A stretch of DNA of 64,000 nucleotides. It comes from Methylotenera sp. GTDB taxonomy: Bacteria; Pseudomonadota; Gammaproteobacteria; Burkholderiales; Methylophilaceae. The notes under the pieces were generated by a model that was not told the origin of the DNA, did no database searches, and saw only the letters and a program-made list of their open reading frames with translations. The DNA lies in NCBI GenBank assembly GCA_030652995.1, contig JAUSAG010000009.1:62001-126000 (forward strand), read 5' to 3'. Below are positions 11,889 through 20,497 of the stretch, one piece after another; position 1 is the stretch's first letter, and each line of letters opens with the position of its first letter. The position numbers and the translations under genes are program-made.

Positions 11889-12376
11889 GAATATCGCGCT
11901 ACTTCACTGACTTAATGGCCACTTATGTGGCCGACATTGATGACTTAAAAACTGACTCAGGTGGTGATGATGTCCTCGATGAGCGTCTTGTAGAAAAACG
12001 CTCGCAGATATCAGATTTAATACCTATGATTAAAACCAACCCTGAAATGTTAGCGGTTGTTTTTCATAGAAGTGTGGTAGTGAAAAAGCCAGAAGTGATC
12101 TTGAGCTATCTTGATAAAGAGCCTGCCAAGTTCCCTGCGTGGGACAGCATCTCTTCTAGCGTTCAGTTTGCCCCTTGGGCAATTGATCTGGTTGCTAAAC
12201 TAAAAACTGAGGTTGGTGGTGAGCAATGTTTATTAACCACAGTGATGCTCGAGCATTTGTATGCGCTGTATGAGGTGAGTGAAGATGCAGCGGAAGAAAT
12301 GGAAACAGAAGAGTCGGACGACCTAGCCGAGTCAGGTGGCGAATGGCTATCTGAGCATGGGTTTGACAGTCATTAA
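11885..12376 (+). CDS. Unknown acidic protein, coupled to J-domain gene
   Basis: I do not recognise this 163-residue protein. It is soluble, without a signal peptide or membrane segment, mainly helical, and has a strongly acidic C-terminus (about 128-150, rich in Glu and Asp: 'EDAAEEMETEESDDLAES'). The start overlaps the J-domain stop by 4 nt, so the two should be made together; it is a natural candidate client, adaptor or partner of that cochaperone. The Asp-rich segment near residue 20 (ADIDDLKTDSGGDD) is also noticeable. No nuclease, protease or nucleotide-binding motif is visible. Confidence 0.75.
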   Translation: MRISRYFTDLMATYVADIDDLKTDSGGDDVLDERLVEKRSQISDLIPMIKTNPEMLAVVFHRSVVVKKPEVILSYLDKEPAKFPAWDSISSSVQFAPWAIDLVAKLKTEVGGEQCLLTTVMLEHLYALYEVSEDAAEEMETEESDDLAESGGEWLSEHGFDSH

Positions 12377-12432
12377 AGCCCAGTATTTAGTCAACTTTAG
12401 TAAATGCCCTGTATTTATTCAATAGGATAAAC

Positions 12433-13107
12433 ATGACAAATTTAGTCGTTGTACAAGCACGTAGCCTTATTCAATCGGGCGATATCGTAAGCGCAGAAGC
12501 TTTACTCACAGCGCTAGTGGAAACCGATGGTGATCACGCTCTGGTTGAAGTGCTTGATGAAATGCCATCAAAAGACCTGCTAGCGGTTATCCGTGAATAT
12601 GATTCATCTAAGCAGTCACTTTTAAATTTGTTAATTACCCCTGAGCAGTTTGCACGCGTCGTGGTTTTAGATCGACTCTATAAAGATATGTCACACGAGC
12701 ATCTGCGTGGCATGATCAACTCTGTGCTGTTTCGAGAAGATGCCGATGCTAACGAATTTATCGAGGCCATCGCTGAACTTGAGTTTGGTTATGAGACCTT
12801 GGCAGATTATCTTTCAGATCGTGCTGAAGAAGTCACGGGCGATACTTTTGCGGCACTTGATACAGATGATATTACGCGCGCGGAGATTAGTGATCATGAC
12901 TGGAAAGAACTGACTTGGTTGCTCCGTCATAACCACTCTGATATTTACAATATTGTTCATGCCTTATTAAAGACAAAACTTCAGGATAAATTGATTTCTG
13001 AAATTGCGCATGCTGCTGAAGATGATGATGATGAAGTCGTTGTAAATGCGGATCCGGTAGCAAAAGTAACTAGGGGCGATGATGAGGACGAAGACTCTGC
13101 AATTTAA
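12433..13107 (+). CDS. Unknown helical protein, third gene of J-domain cluster
   Basis: A 224-residue soluble helical protein with no firm family assignment. Residues about 42-110 (DEMPSKDLLAVIREYD, then a LITPEQFARVVVLDRLY segment) have the pattern of helical repeats seen in DUF6178 and in MgtE N-terminal-like domains. That is a weak resemblance by eye. The tail (about 195-224) is very acidic (AEDDDDEVVV, then GDDEDEDSAI). It starts 56 nt after the previous gene with an AGGA ribosome site and is followed 47 nt later by the fourth gene, so the four probably form one operon. Confidence 0.75.
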   Translation: MTNLVVVQARSLIQSGDIVSAEALLTALVETDGDHALVEVLDEMPSKDLLAVIREYDSSKQSLLNLLITPEQFARVVVLDRLYKDMSHEHLRGMINSVLFREDADANEFIEAIAELEFGYETLADYLSDRAEEVTGDTFAALDTDDITRAEISDHDWKELTWLLRHNHSDIYNIVHALLKTKLQDKLISEIAHAAEDDDDEVVVNADPVAKVTRGDDEDEDSAI

Positions 13108-13154
13108 GTAACATTCTTTATATGCGTAATCTTTTCATCATTAAATAGCCACTT

Positions 13155-14402
13155 ATGACCTCTGCTAAAAATACACAATCTATTGCAGCATACGATAATG
13201 CACCTTATTTTGAAAAAGCGTTTAGGCATGCCGTTCAGCACAGTTACGTTGATCAAACACGTATTGATGCAATTATCGATGAGGCGGCCACAGGATCTGT
13301 TCAAATAGCCGATTATTTTGGAGAGTCTTCGCACTTAAGAAAAAACCTGGAAGTGTCCATGACGCGCATGGTCAGTTTAGTTAGTTTGTATCTTGAGGAC
13401 ACAACGGATGCTGAGCTGGATAAAGCCGCACAGTTATTAAAAGAAAAACCATTTCGAGCACTGTCACGCGGTGGTTCGCAAATGCTAAAAGCGCTGTACT
13501 GCCTTCCAGAAGATGATTACTTTGGCTCACCCCGACTAGATTCTGAGCGTGAGTTTCTTAAAAAATGTTTAAGTAAAAAGCAGTCTGTTACCAAATATAG
13601 GCAAACTTTGACAGACTGTGAACGATTTAAAAAAAATATTGATTTTGCCACCCTCTTGGCCAAAAGGGTTGGAGCATCTATCAATCAACTGCATGAGCAT
13701 CACGCGCCTGCTGAACATGTTATTCGCACAGCTTTGTTATCGTTGGCGTATGGTACAAAAAAAATACAGGCGAACAAAGCGCATCCTTATAATGAAGCTG
13801 GCTTATTTGAAACCTTTAGTGCCATTCGCAAAGAGTATGAGTTTTTAGGTGATGTGACTTGCAAAGCCAATTTTATACAAGAATTACCACTAGCATTTCA
13901 AGACGAGGCAATCAGCGTTCTATCAAGCATTAACAAAGACGATATCCCTAAAATAGTTAATCAATCCGTCACACTGGAATCTGCTTTCAGCGATCTGAAA
14001 GACCGAAAGTACTTTTACATTCGTGACCAATTGAATGAAGTGAGTCGATTCGATCAAAGGCTGGCGACAGACTGGTCTGCACTTACGGGAGGGGCTGAAG
14101 ATGATGTATTGTTGCTCACATTACTTCTATGCACAGCTGCAGGCGTCCCTCAAAAGACTATGTTAAAAAGAAATGAAGCTAAAAAAGCAGTATTAAGCAT
14201 TCGTGAAAATGGTCTTATGCAAAACGCGGTGCTTAATCTCATTGAAAAAGCACCACACGATGAAGTGGACCAACTTAGATCGTTGTGGGATGACTTCATT
14301 GATGAAGCTACACCGTTTTTATTAGACGATTCAGATGAGAAGTTAAATGAGGTTATGACCTATCTGGCTGATCGCTGCAACATTCAAAAACCACAGCAGT
14401 AA
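13155..14402 (+). CDS. Unknown 415-residue protein, last gene of J-domain cluster
   Basis: I do not recognise this protein. It is soluble and almost wholly alpha-helical by its hydrophobic spacing, with no signal peptide or membrane segment. It contains a basic middle region (about 120-160, FLKKCLSKKQSVTKYR) and a HEHHAP segment near 190. The N-terminus (AYDNAPYFEKAFRHAVQHSY) is aromatic-rich and looks conserved. No Walker, HD, DEDD or zinc motif is evident. It closes the four-gene row that starts with the J-domain gene, and its neighbour downstream is convergent amtB. Confidence 0.75.
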   Translation: MTSAKNTQSIAAYDNAPYFEKAFRHAVQHSYVDQTRIDAIIDEAATGSVQIADYFGESSHLRKNLEVSMTRMVSLVSLYLEDTTDAELDKAAQLLKEKPFRALSRGGSQMLKALYCLPEDDYFGSPRLDSEREFLKKCLSKKQSVTKYRQTLTDCERFKKNIDFATLLAKRVGASINQLHEHHAPAEHVIRTALLSLAYGTKKIQANKAHPYNEAGLFETFSAIRKEYEFLGDVTCKANFIQELPLAFQDEAISVLSSINKDDIPKIVNQSVTLESAFSDLKDRKYFYIRDQLNEVSRFDQRLATDWSALTGGAEDDVLLLTLLLCTAAGVPQKTMLKRNEAKKAVLSIRENGLMQNAVLNLIEKAPHDEVDQLRSLWDDFIDEATPFLLDDSDEKLNEVMTYLADRCNIQKPQQ

Positions 14403-14525
14403 TAGGCTGATTATTGCAATTGCCAACGGAACCATCTGGACAAGATATTTCCATTACCTCTACTGCCTGGAATTGATACTAGGCTTGTTTAGGCAAAAGG
14501 TGCTAAGTGAATTTAAATCGAATCA

Positions 14526-15716
14526 TCAATTATCTGTGGATGCTGCAATTTTATGAATACTTAAATCTGCCCCATCAAACTCTTCTTCCGCGCTCAAGCG
14601 AATACCAACCAGTTTTTTAAGTACGCCATAAATTATAACGCCGCCAACCAGTGCGATACTAACACCTAATACTGTTCCGATTAGCTGTGATATGAGACTG
14701 ACGCCGCCTATGCCTCCAAGTGCTTTTGCCCCAAAAATACCGGCGGCAATGCCACCCCAAGCACCACACAAGCCATGTAATGGCCACACACCAAGTACGT
14801 CATCGATTTTCCAACGATTTTGTGTCAATGTAAAAGCTTTCACAAACAACATGCCGGCAATCAGTCCTGTCGTTAACGCACCTAATGGATGCATAACATC
14901 TGACCCCGCACACACAGCCACAAGACCTGCAAGCGGTCCATTATGTACGAACCCTGGGTCATTTTTACCCATGACTAACGCAGCTAAAGTGCCGCCTACC
15001 AATGCCATGAGTGAATTAACAGCCACTAGGCCAGAAATGCCTTGCACTGATTGTGCCGACATCACATTAAAGCCAAACCAGCCGACAGTGAGTATCCATG
15101 CACCAAGCGCTAAAAATGGAATGCTTGATGGTGGGTGCGCGTGTAAGCCCCCGTCCCTACTATAACGACCTCTGCGAGCGCCTAATAGGATCACTGCAGT
15201 CAGCGCAATCCAGCCGCCCATTGCGTGTACTACAACCGAGCCAGCGAAGTCGTGAAAACTTGCACCAAATGTCGCTTTCAACCAGTCTTGCAAGCCGAAG
15301 TGATTATGCCAGGCAATGCCTTCAAAAAACGGATATACAAAACCTACCAATAAGAAGGTCGCCGCAAGTTGAGGGTTAAATTTAGCACGCTCTGCAATGC
15401 CACCAGAAATAATGGCGGGTATTGCCGCAGCAAAGGTGAGTAAGAAAAAAAACTTAACTAATTCAAAGCCATTTTTTGCCGCCAACGTTTCTGCACTACT
15501 AAAAAAGTTAACACCATATGCAATACTGTAGCCGATAAAAAAGTAAGCAATAGTCGATACAGAAAAATCCACCATGATTTTAACCAAGGCATTAACCTGG
15601 TTTTTTTTACGCACGGTGCCTAACTCTAAAAAAGCAAACCCCGCATGCATCGCCAGCACCATAATAGCGCCTATCAGTACAAATAACGTATCGTTAGCTG
15701 AGATTGAAGCTTCCAT
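14526..15716 (-). CDS. amtB: Ammonium transporter, Amt/AmtB family
   Basis: A 396-residue Amt channel with about 11 membrane segments conducting ammonium/ammonia across the inner membrane. The paired pore histidines are in VVVHAMGGW and PLHGLCGAWGG, and the loop FNPQLAATFLLVGFVYPFFE and the Gly-rich ISGGIAERAKF are typical. There is no N-terminal signal peptide. I took the ATG at 15716 (MEASISAND), which has an AGGG 7 nt upstream, rather than the in-frame codon at 15743. A PII gene (glnK) usually adjoins amtB but none is seen here, so regulation must come from elsewhere. Confidence 0.9.
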   Translation of the reverse strand: MEASISANDTLFVLIGAIMVLAMHAGFAFLELGTVRKKNQVNALVKIMVDFSVSTIAYFFIGYSIAYGVNFFSSAETLAAKNGFELVKFFFLLTFAAAIPAIISGGIAERAKFNPQLAATFLLVGFVYPFFEGIAWHNHFGLQDWLKATFGASFHDFAGSVVVHAMGGWIALTAVILLGARRGRYSRDGGLHAHPPSSIPFLALGAWILTVGWFGFNVMSAQSVQGISGLVAVNSLMALVGGTLAALVMGKNDPGFVHNGPLAGLVAVCAGSDVMHPLGALTTGLIAGMLFVKAFTLTQNRWKIDDVLGVWPLHGLCGAWGGIAAGIFGAKALGGIGGVSLISQLIGTVLGVSIALVGGVIIYGVLKKLVGIRLSAEEEFDGADLSIHKIAASTDN

Positions 15717-15901
15717 TAGTAGCCCTTTAATTTTTAAAAACAAGGAAGTTAAGCAAAGAATGCGCCAATTTGTAACCCATTGTTTTTTATAAGCTATAAA
15801 AAAATAAAAAGTTAAACCTGCACTTTATTAATGCGCTGGTGAGCACGCCGCACCTTAATTGTGCAAATGGGTAGAAGGCATTATCATAATCTAGGCTAGA
15901 T

Positions 15902-16576
15902 CTAGAGCAGAATATTGCCTGAGCCGTCTTTAAGTACCATATTTGCTGCGTCTGGGTTACCTGACCAAAAATGATAAAACTCGCGCACGACGACTAAAAA
16001 TAAACGCCTGTTTTGCTTGATATTAAAAAGCGGGAGCGTTAGGTCAACCGCAATGCGATAAGCTTTGTGATTTTTTTCAGGTGCATTTCTAAGGCGTATC
16101 AATATGACTTTAGCAAGCTTGACCCGGGTATCTACAGTGACTTGCTCCGCGCCTTCATGACGTAGCGCTTGCGTATAAGCCTTGAGTGGCCAATTTTCTG
16201 AAGTATCAAACTTTTCAGTTTCCAAACTATCGGTGAGTGACTTTAAAGAGGCATAACCTGGTTTCCACCTTGATGGATGGATATCAAAACCAGGGTTGAT
16301 ATTCAACGCTGCAATCGCTTTAATATCTTTCACCCAGAATAAGTAGAACTCACGTGCTGCAGTCAGGTTTTCATGCCAATCATCAGCCGGAATCGTTTCC
16401 ATCACCTCTTCTATCACTAGCCGATATTCACCACCATCCAGTGTTTTACCAGCGAGCCCGCTACTCAATTTATCTAAAAATAATGCACGCCTATGTAGCA
16501 CAGCACTTGTAGCGCCTTTTGCTTGCAAAAGTTTTAAATAAGCATTGATGGCTTCTTTTTCACGCATTTCATTCAT
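15902..16576 (-). CDS. Unknown protein with internal duplication
   Basis: A 224-residue soluble protein I cannot assign. It is built of two related halves of about 70 residues: AYLKLLQAKGAT at 12-23 and REFYLFW at 75-81 match AYTQALRHEGAE at 133-144 and REFYHFW at 198-204, with nearly equal spacing (63 and 65). Each half looks like a four-helix unit, vaguely like the SAM-like N-terminal domain of tyrosine recombinases but without any catalytic domain. It is divergent from pilU, 138 bp apart. An alternative start is Met4. Confidence 0.7.
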   Translation of the reverse strand: MNEMREKEAINAYLKLLQAKGATSAVLHRRALFLDKLSSGLAGKTLDGGEYRLVIEEVMETIPADDWHENLTAAREFYLFWVKDIKAIAALNINPGFDIHPSRWKPGYASLKSLTDSLETEKFDTSENWPLKAYTQALRHEGAEQVTVDTRVKLAKVILIRLRNAPEKNHKAYRIAVDLTLPLFNIKQNRRLFLVVVREFYHFWSGNPDAANMVLKDGSGNILL

Positions 16577-16714
16577 TTTAACTAATGTTTGTCCTAATAA
16601 CTGGCAAAACTATGGCTGACAACTGAGTTGTTTGGCTTACAATTCGTTATCAATTATTCTATAACGATAAATAACTTAAGCTGTATTGTAACTCTAATGT
16701 ATGAGGTTTTCTGA

Positions 16715-17884
16715 ATGACCAATGAACAAGCACTCAATTATATGTATAACCTTTTGCGAGGTATGCTCGATAAGAAAGCTTCTGATTTATTTATTTCTGC
16801 TGACTTTCCACCCGCAATGAAAATTGACGGGAAAATGACACCTGTCACGCAACAAAAACTGACTGGAGAATATACCAAAGTCTTTGCTGATGCGCTCATG
16901 AATGAAAAGCAACGCGCTGAATTTGCAACAGAAAAAGAATGCAACTTCGCTATTTGGCCAAAAGACATCGGGCGATTTCGTGTCAATGTGTTTATGCAAC
17001 AAGAAAAAGTAGGCATGGTGCTACGCACAATTACCACTAACATTCCCAAATTTGATGACTTAGGCCTACCAGACGTATTAAAAGAAGTGATGATGACCAA
17101 GCGCGGCTTGGTTATTTTGGTGGGTGGCACCGGTTCGGGTAAATCTACTACACTGGCAGCGCTGATTGATTACCGTAATGAACATAGCTATGGGCATATT
17201 ATTACGGTAGAAGACCCCGTTGAATACGTACACCAAAGCAAAAATTGTTTAATCACCCACCGCGAAGTTGGCCGAGATACCAATGGTTGGTTTAATGCGC
17301 TAAAAAATACATTACGCCAGGCGCCCGATGTGATTTTAATTGGAGAGATTCGCGACAGAGAAACCATGGAGTTTGCTCTGGCATTTGCTGAGACTGGTCA
17401 CCTATGCATGGCAACCTTACACGCTAATAGCTCTAATCAAGCATTGGACCGAATTGTTAACTTTTTTCCTGAGGAGCGTCATGCACAGCTACACATGGAT
17501 TTATCGCTCAACTTGCGTGCATTTGTCTCTCAGCGCTTGGTTTCAAAAACCGGTGGGGGGCGCTGTGCTGCCATTGAAATACTGCTAAACTCGCCGTTGA
17601 TTTCAGATCTGATTCTTAAAGGTGAAACCAATATGATCAAAGAGGTGATGGCAAAGTCTGTTGAGTTAGGCATGCAAACGTTTGATCAAGCCTTATTTCA
17701 TCTGAGTGAAGAAGGTCGCATCACGCAAGAAGATGCTTTACGCAATGCAGATTCTATTAACGAGTTACGCTTACGCTTTAAATTACATGGCAAAGATGCA
17801 GGGTCTAAATCTAGTGAGTCTAAGGCTGACAGCTTATCACTGCACGAAGAGACGCCTGAAGAAACCAACAAAGAAAGTGAATAA
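16715..17884 (+). CDS. pilU: Type IV pilus retraction ATPase PilU
   Basis: A 389-residue secretion-type ATPase of the PilT/PilU group, which powers type IV pilus retraction and twitching from the cytoplasmic face. Walker A GGTGSGKST is at 137-145, then the Asp box around VEDPVEYVHQ, Walker B with APDVILIGEIRD, and the His box GHLCMATLHANSS. A Ser/Glu-rich tail of about 30 residues follows. The GGTGSGKST context and the KASDLFIS N-terminus favour PilU over PilT; pilT is not in the window. The next gene starts at the following base. Confidence 0.9.
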   Translation: MTNEQALNYMYNLLRGMLDKKASDLFISADFPPAMKIDGKMTPVTQQKLTGEYTKVFADALMNEKQRAEFATEKECNFAIWPKDIGRFRVNVFMQQEKVGMVLRTITTNIPKFDDLGLPDVLKEVMMTKRGLVILVGGTGSGKSTTLAALIDYRNEHSYGHIITVEDPVEYVHQSKNCLITHREVGRDTNGWFNALKNTLRQAPDVILIGEIRDRETMEFALAFAETGHLCMATLHANSSNQALDRIVNFFPEERHAQLHMDLSLNLRAFVSQRLVSKTGGGRCAAIEILLNSPLISDLILKGETNMIKEVMAKSVELGMQTFDQALFHLSEEGRITQEDALRNADSINELRLRFKLHGKDAGSKSSESKADSLSLHEETPEETNKESE

Positions 17885-18196
17885 ATGGAATTAGCCCTAT
17901 TATTTGTATTAATCGCACTTGCCTGGTTTTGGCTAGATAGCTTAGATAAACGCGAACGTGCTATTTTGCTAGGCACTGAACTGGCCGCACGCTTTAATTT
18001 GCAATTGTTAGATCAAACCGTCGTTTGCAGTAAATTGTCGATGGGTAGAAATCGGCGTGGTCACATGCAACTATTACGCACTTATGAGTTTGATGTCAGT
18101 GCTAGCGGTGATGATCGACTACATTGCCACTTAATGCTATTAGGCAACCAATTAGGTTCATGGCATATTCCACCTTACTTACAAGCGATGGAATAA
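17885..18196 (+). CDS. DUF3301 family small membrane-anchored protein
   Basis: A 103-residue protein with an N-terminal membrane segment (about 2-18), a basic stretch, and the family-like features ELAARFNLQLLDQTVVCSKL and LRTYEFDVSASGDDR. It matches DUF3301, a proteobacterial family of unknown function. It begins immediately after the pilU stop, so it is co-translated with it. Confidence 0.8.
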   Translation: MELALLFVLIALAWFWLDSLDKRERAILLGTELAARFNLQLLDQTVVCSKLSMGRNRRGHMQLLRTYEFDVSASGDDRLHCHLMLLGNQLGSWHIPPYLQAME

Positions 18197-18215
18197 AACC
18201 TCATGGTTATCGGTT

Positions 18216-18296
18216 GCTTTGCGCGCTCACCTAGCCGCGCTGCGCCATTTCGACTCATTACTAGCAGCTATTGTTACAGAGGGTTTAGCGCAAAGC
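18216..18296. repeat. Inverted repeat 3' of pilU and receptor genes
   Basis: GCTTTGCGC (18216-18224) and GCGCAAAGC (18288-18296) are perfect 9 bp inverted copies separated by 63 bp in the convergent gap. They could form a long stem at the 3' ends of both transcripts; no T-run follows directly, so it is not a standard terminator. Confidence 0.5.
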
Positions 18297-18311
18297 TTTA
18301 CACGCAGATGA

Positions 18312-20375
18312 TTAAAATTTGTAACTTGCACCAATCTCTGCATTACGCTCAACTCCAGGGAAAATACCATCAGGGTTGCGGCTAGTGATATACTTTTTAT
18401 CAAACAGATTACGGACTGTACCAAAAACTGACCAATGCTTGTCTACATCATAGTAAGCATTTAAATTAAATGTTGTGTAGCCTGGCATTTCGCCTAGTGT
18501 ACCAATCGCATTTTGCATTTTTGTATTAGCAGCATTTGCATATTGCTCAGAAACATAGTACGCGCCAATGCTTGCTTTAAAATCAGCAAATTTATAATTT
18601 AAATTAAGATTACTCGTTAGCTTTGGTGAATATGGAATGCGGTTGCCATCTGGCGCAAGACTATTGTTTTTAAATTTAGCCACCGCTACATATGTCGCAT
18701 TACCATCTAAACTCCATCCACTTCCGAACTCATATCCCAAACCAACTTCCAACCCTTGATTGAGGGTCTTACCACCGTTAGCTTGATTGATGCCAGCAGA
18801 TAGCGCTTGATTCACAATTTGATTATCAAAATCCATATGAAACAAGGTGGCCTCATAAGTTAACCTATTAGACGCACCTCTTACTCCAATTTCATAATTT
18901 TTCGAACGTTCTGCATCCAACTGCTGGTCGATACCATCACCTGAAATGGCTGTAGCCACCATCGCTGGTGAAAAACCTTTAAAAGCACCCGCAAATATTT
19001 GCGCTTCTGGCATAAACTGCCACGTTGCACCCAAACCTGGTATTACTTCTGTATTGCTAGCACTACCACTGATACCATTTAGCTCATTCTTACGCCTTTG
19101 ATCATAGGACTCAACTCTTAGCCCGGGAGTAATAGCAACTTTATCATTCAAAATGAATCGGTTTTGCGCATATAACGCAATACCACTAGCCGTTTGCGTA
19201 TCATCTCCAGTTAATTCTCCTGATCTTGCATTTGGATTGGTTCTAGAACGCACTGTCTTATTGCTCATTGTATCGCGATGTATACGCACACCAATTTCTG
19301 ACTCATTTTTAATACCGAATGTATCGTGGTTTACAAACAATCGTGAATCTAAACCAAGCATTTCAAATTCTCGATTACGCCCTGTCATACAGAAACTACC
19401 GATACCACAGGCTACAAAGTTAGTACCGTTGGCTGTTCGAGTTGCAATATCTCGACGCCAAAAATCACGCGTCAAATTGCTCCAATACAGTAAGGTGTTA
19501 AGTTTCACACCGCTTGCAATATCCCACTCATGGTTGATATCAAATGACTTGCGATCAGTGATAAAGTAATCATTGGGGGCTGGATTTTTGGTTGGATTAT
19601 TTTGATATTCGTTTGGTCTTAAACCAACATATGATGTATTAATCTCATTGTCATAATATGAAAACTTAGCACTTAGCCATTGATTATCACCAATTTGCAG
19701 GCCACCTTTTGCAACAATATCAGTTAAATCAAAACCATTACTTCTAAAGCCATCACCGCGTGATGTAACCACGCTGATACCTGCAACACCCTCACCTGAT
19801 GGTGTTGCTCCGCCAGCGTCAACACCTAACAACTTAAAGCCATGCGTACCCACTCTGGTTGTTAACTTTACCCCTTGTTCTGGATCTTTTGTTTTGTAGT
19901 TAATCACTCCACCAATCGTCGTAGGGCCATAGCGTAGACCAGCAGCGCCTTTGAGTACTTCAATACTTTGCATACGTTCAATGCGAGGGCTATAGTATGA
20001 TTCATTCGCTAAAAACAAGCCTGGAGCAATCGGCACACCATCTTCTAACACTAATAATTTTTGGCTACGATTAGGATTTAATCCTCGCATTCCAATATTA
20101 GGAATGAAACCATAACCTTCTTCTTCACGAATCACAATGCCAGGTACAGATTTAAGCGCATCTTGTGTCGATAAAGGTTGCAACAACTCTAACTTTTCTT
20201 GCTTAATAATAGCCACTGAGCCAGGTTGTTTTGCAACAGCATGTTCACCAACACCGATGACATCAATACGCGGCAAGGTTATTTCATTAGCCATTGCTGG
20301 TGTTTGATATAAAAATAATGAGGCGACTGCAAATACAATCTTGTTTGGCTTTAGTTTCATTTTAATTTTTGACAT
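18312..20375 (-). CDS. TonB-dependent outer membrane receptor, FecA-like
   Basis: A 687-residue TonB-dependent receptor for an iron chelate or similar ligand. Residues 1-29 are a signal peptide (cleavage after AMA). A TonB box-like LPRIDVIG (about 33-40) and a plug domain follow (STQDALKSVPGIVIREEEGY, MRGLNPNRSQ, IEVLKGAAGLRYGPTTIGG). The rest is a 22-strand-type barrel ending in the aromatic residue Phe (ASYKF). The plug resembles FecA-type ferric dicitrate receptors, but no FecA signalling extension is present, so it is not a sigma-factor transducer. The start has an AGGG site 8 nt upstream. A Fur-like palindrome lies 46 nt upstream. Confidence 0.88.
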   Translation of the reverse strand: MSKIKMKLKPNKIVFAVASLFLYQTPAMANEITLPRIDVIGVGEHAVAKQPGSVAIIKQEKLELLQPLSTQDALKSVPGIVIREEEGYGFIPNIGMRGLNPNRSQKLLVLEDGVPIAPGLFLANESYYSPRIERMQSIEVLKGAAGLRYGPTTIGGVINYKTKDPEQGVKLTTRVGTHGFKLLGVDAGGATPSGEGVAGISVVTSRGDGFRSNGFDLTDIVAKGGLQIGDNQWLSAKFSYYDNEINTSYVGLRPNEYQNNPTKNPAPNDYFITDRKSFDINHEWDIASGVKLNTLLYWSNLTRDFWRRDIATRTANGTNFVACGIGSFCMTGRNREFEMLGLDSRLFVNHDTFGIKNESEIGVRIHRDTMSNKTVRSRTNPNARSGELTGDDTQTASGIALYAQNRFILNDKVAITPGLRVESYDQRRKNELNGISGSASNTEVIPGLGATWQFMPEAQIFAGAFKGFSPAMVATAISGDGIDQQLDAERSKNYEIGVRGASNRLTYEATLFHMDFDNQIVNQALSAGINQANGGKTLNQGLEVGLGYEFGSGWSLDGNATYVAVAKFKNNSLAPDGNRIPYSPKLTSNLNLNYKFADFKASIGAYYVSEQYANAANTKMQNAIGTLGEMPGYTTFNLNAYYDVDKHWSVFGTVRNLFDKKYITSRNPDGIFPGVERNAEIGASYKF

Positions 20376-20421
20376 AACAACCCTTTTTTAATTTAACAAC
20401 TTTCAATAAAGCGATTCTACA

Positions 20422-20436
20422 TGATAATCATTATCA
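20422..20436. promoter_or_regulatory. Fur box-like palindrome
   Basis: TGATAAT-C-ATTATCA is a perfect 7-1-7 palindrome matching the core of the Fur consensus GATAATGATAATCATTATC. It sits between the receptor (minus) and hslO (plus), 46 nt before the receptor start. Iron-dependent repression of the receptor is the likely role. Confidence 0.75.
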
Positions 20437-20451
20437 TTTACAAGTAATTTT

Positions 20452-20466
20452 TAATGAGAGTCATTA
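20452..20466. promoter_or_regulatory. Second dyad in receptor/hslO interval
   Basis: TAATGA-GAG-TCATTA is a 6-3-6 dyad 15 bp after the Fur box-like palindrome. Its half-sites resemble Fur hexamer units, so it may extend Fur binding towards the hslO promoter. Confidence 0.4.
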
Positions 20467-20497
20467 ATGAATTAGCATCCAATGTTAAAATGCAACC

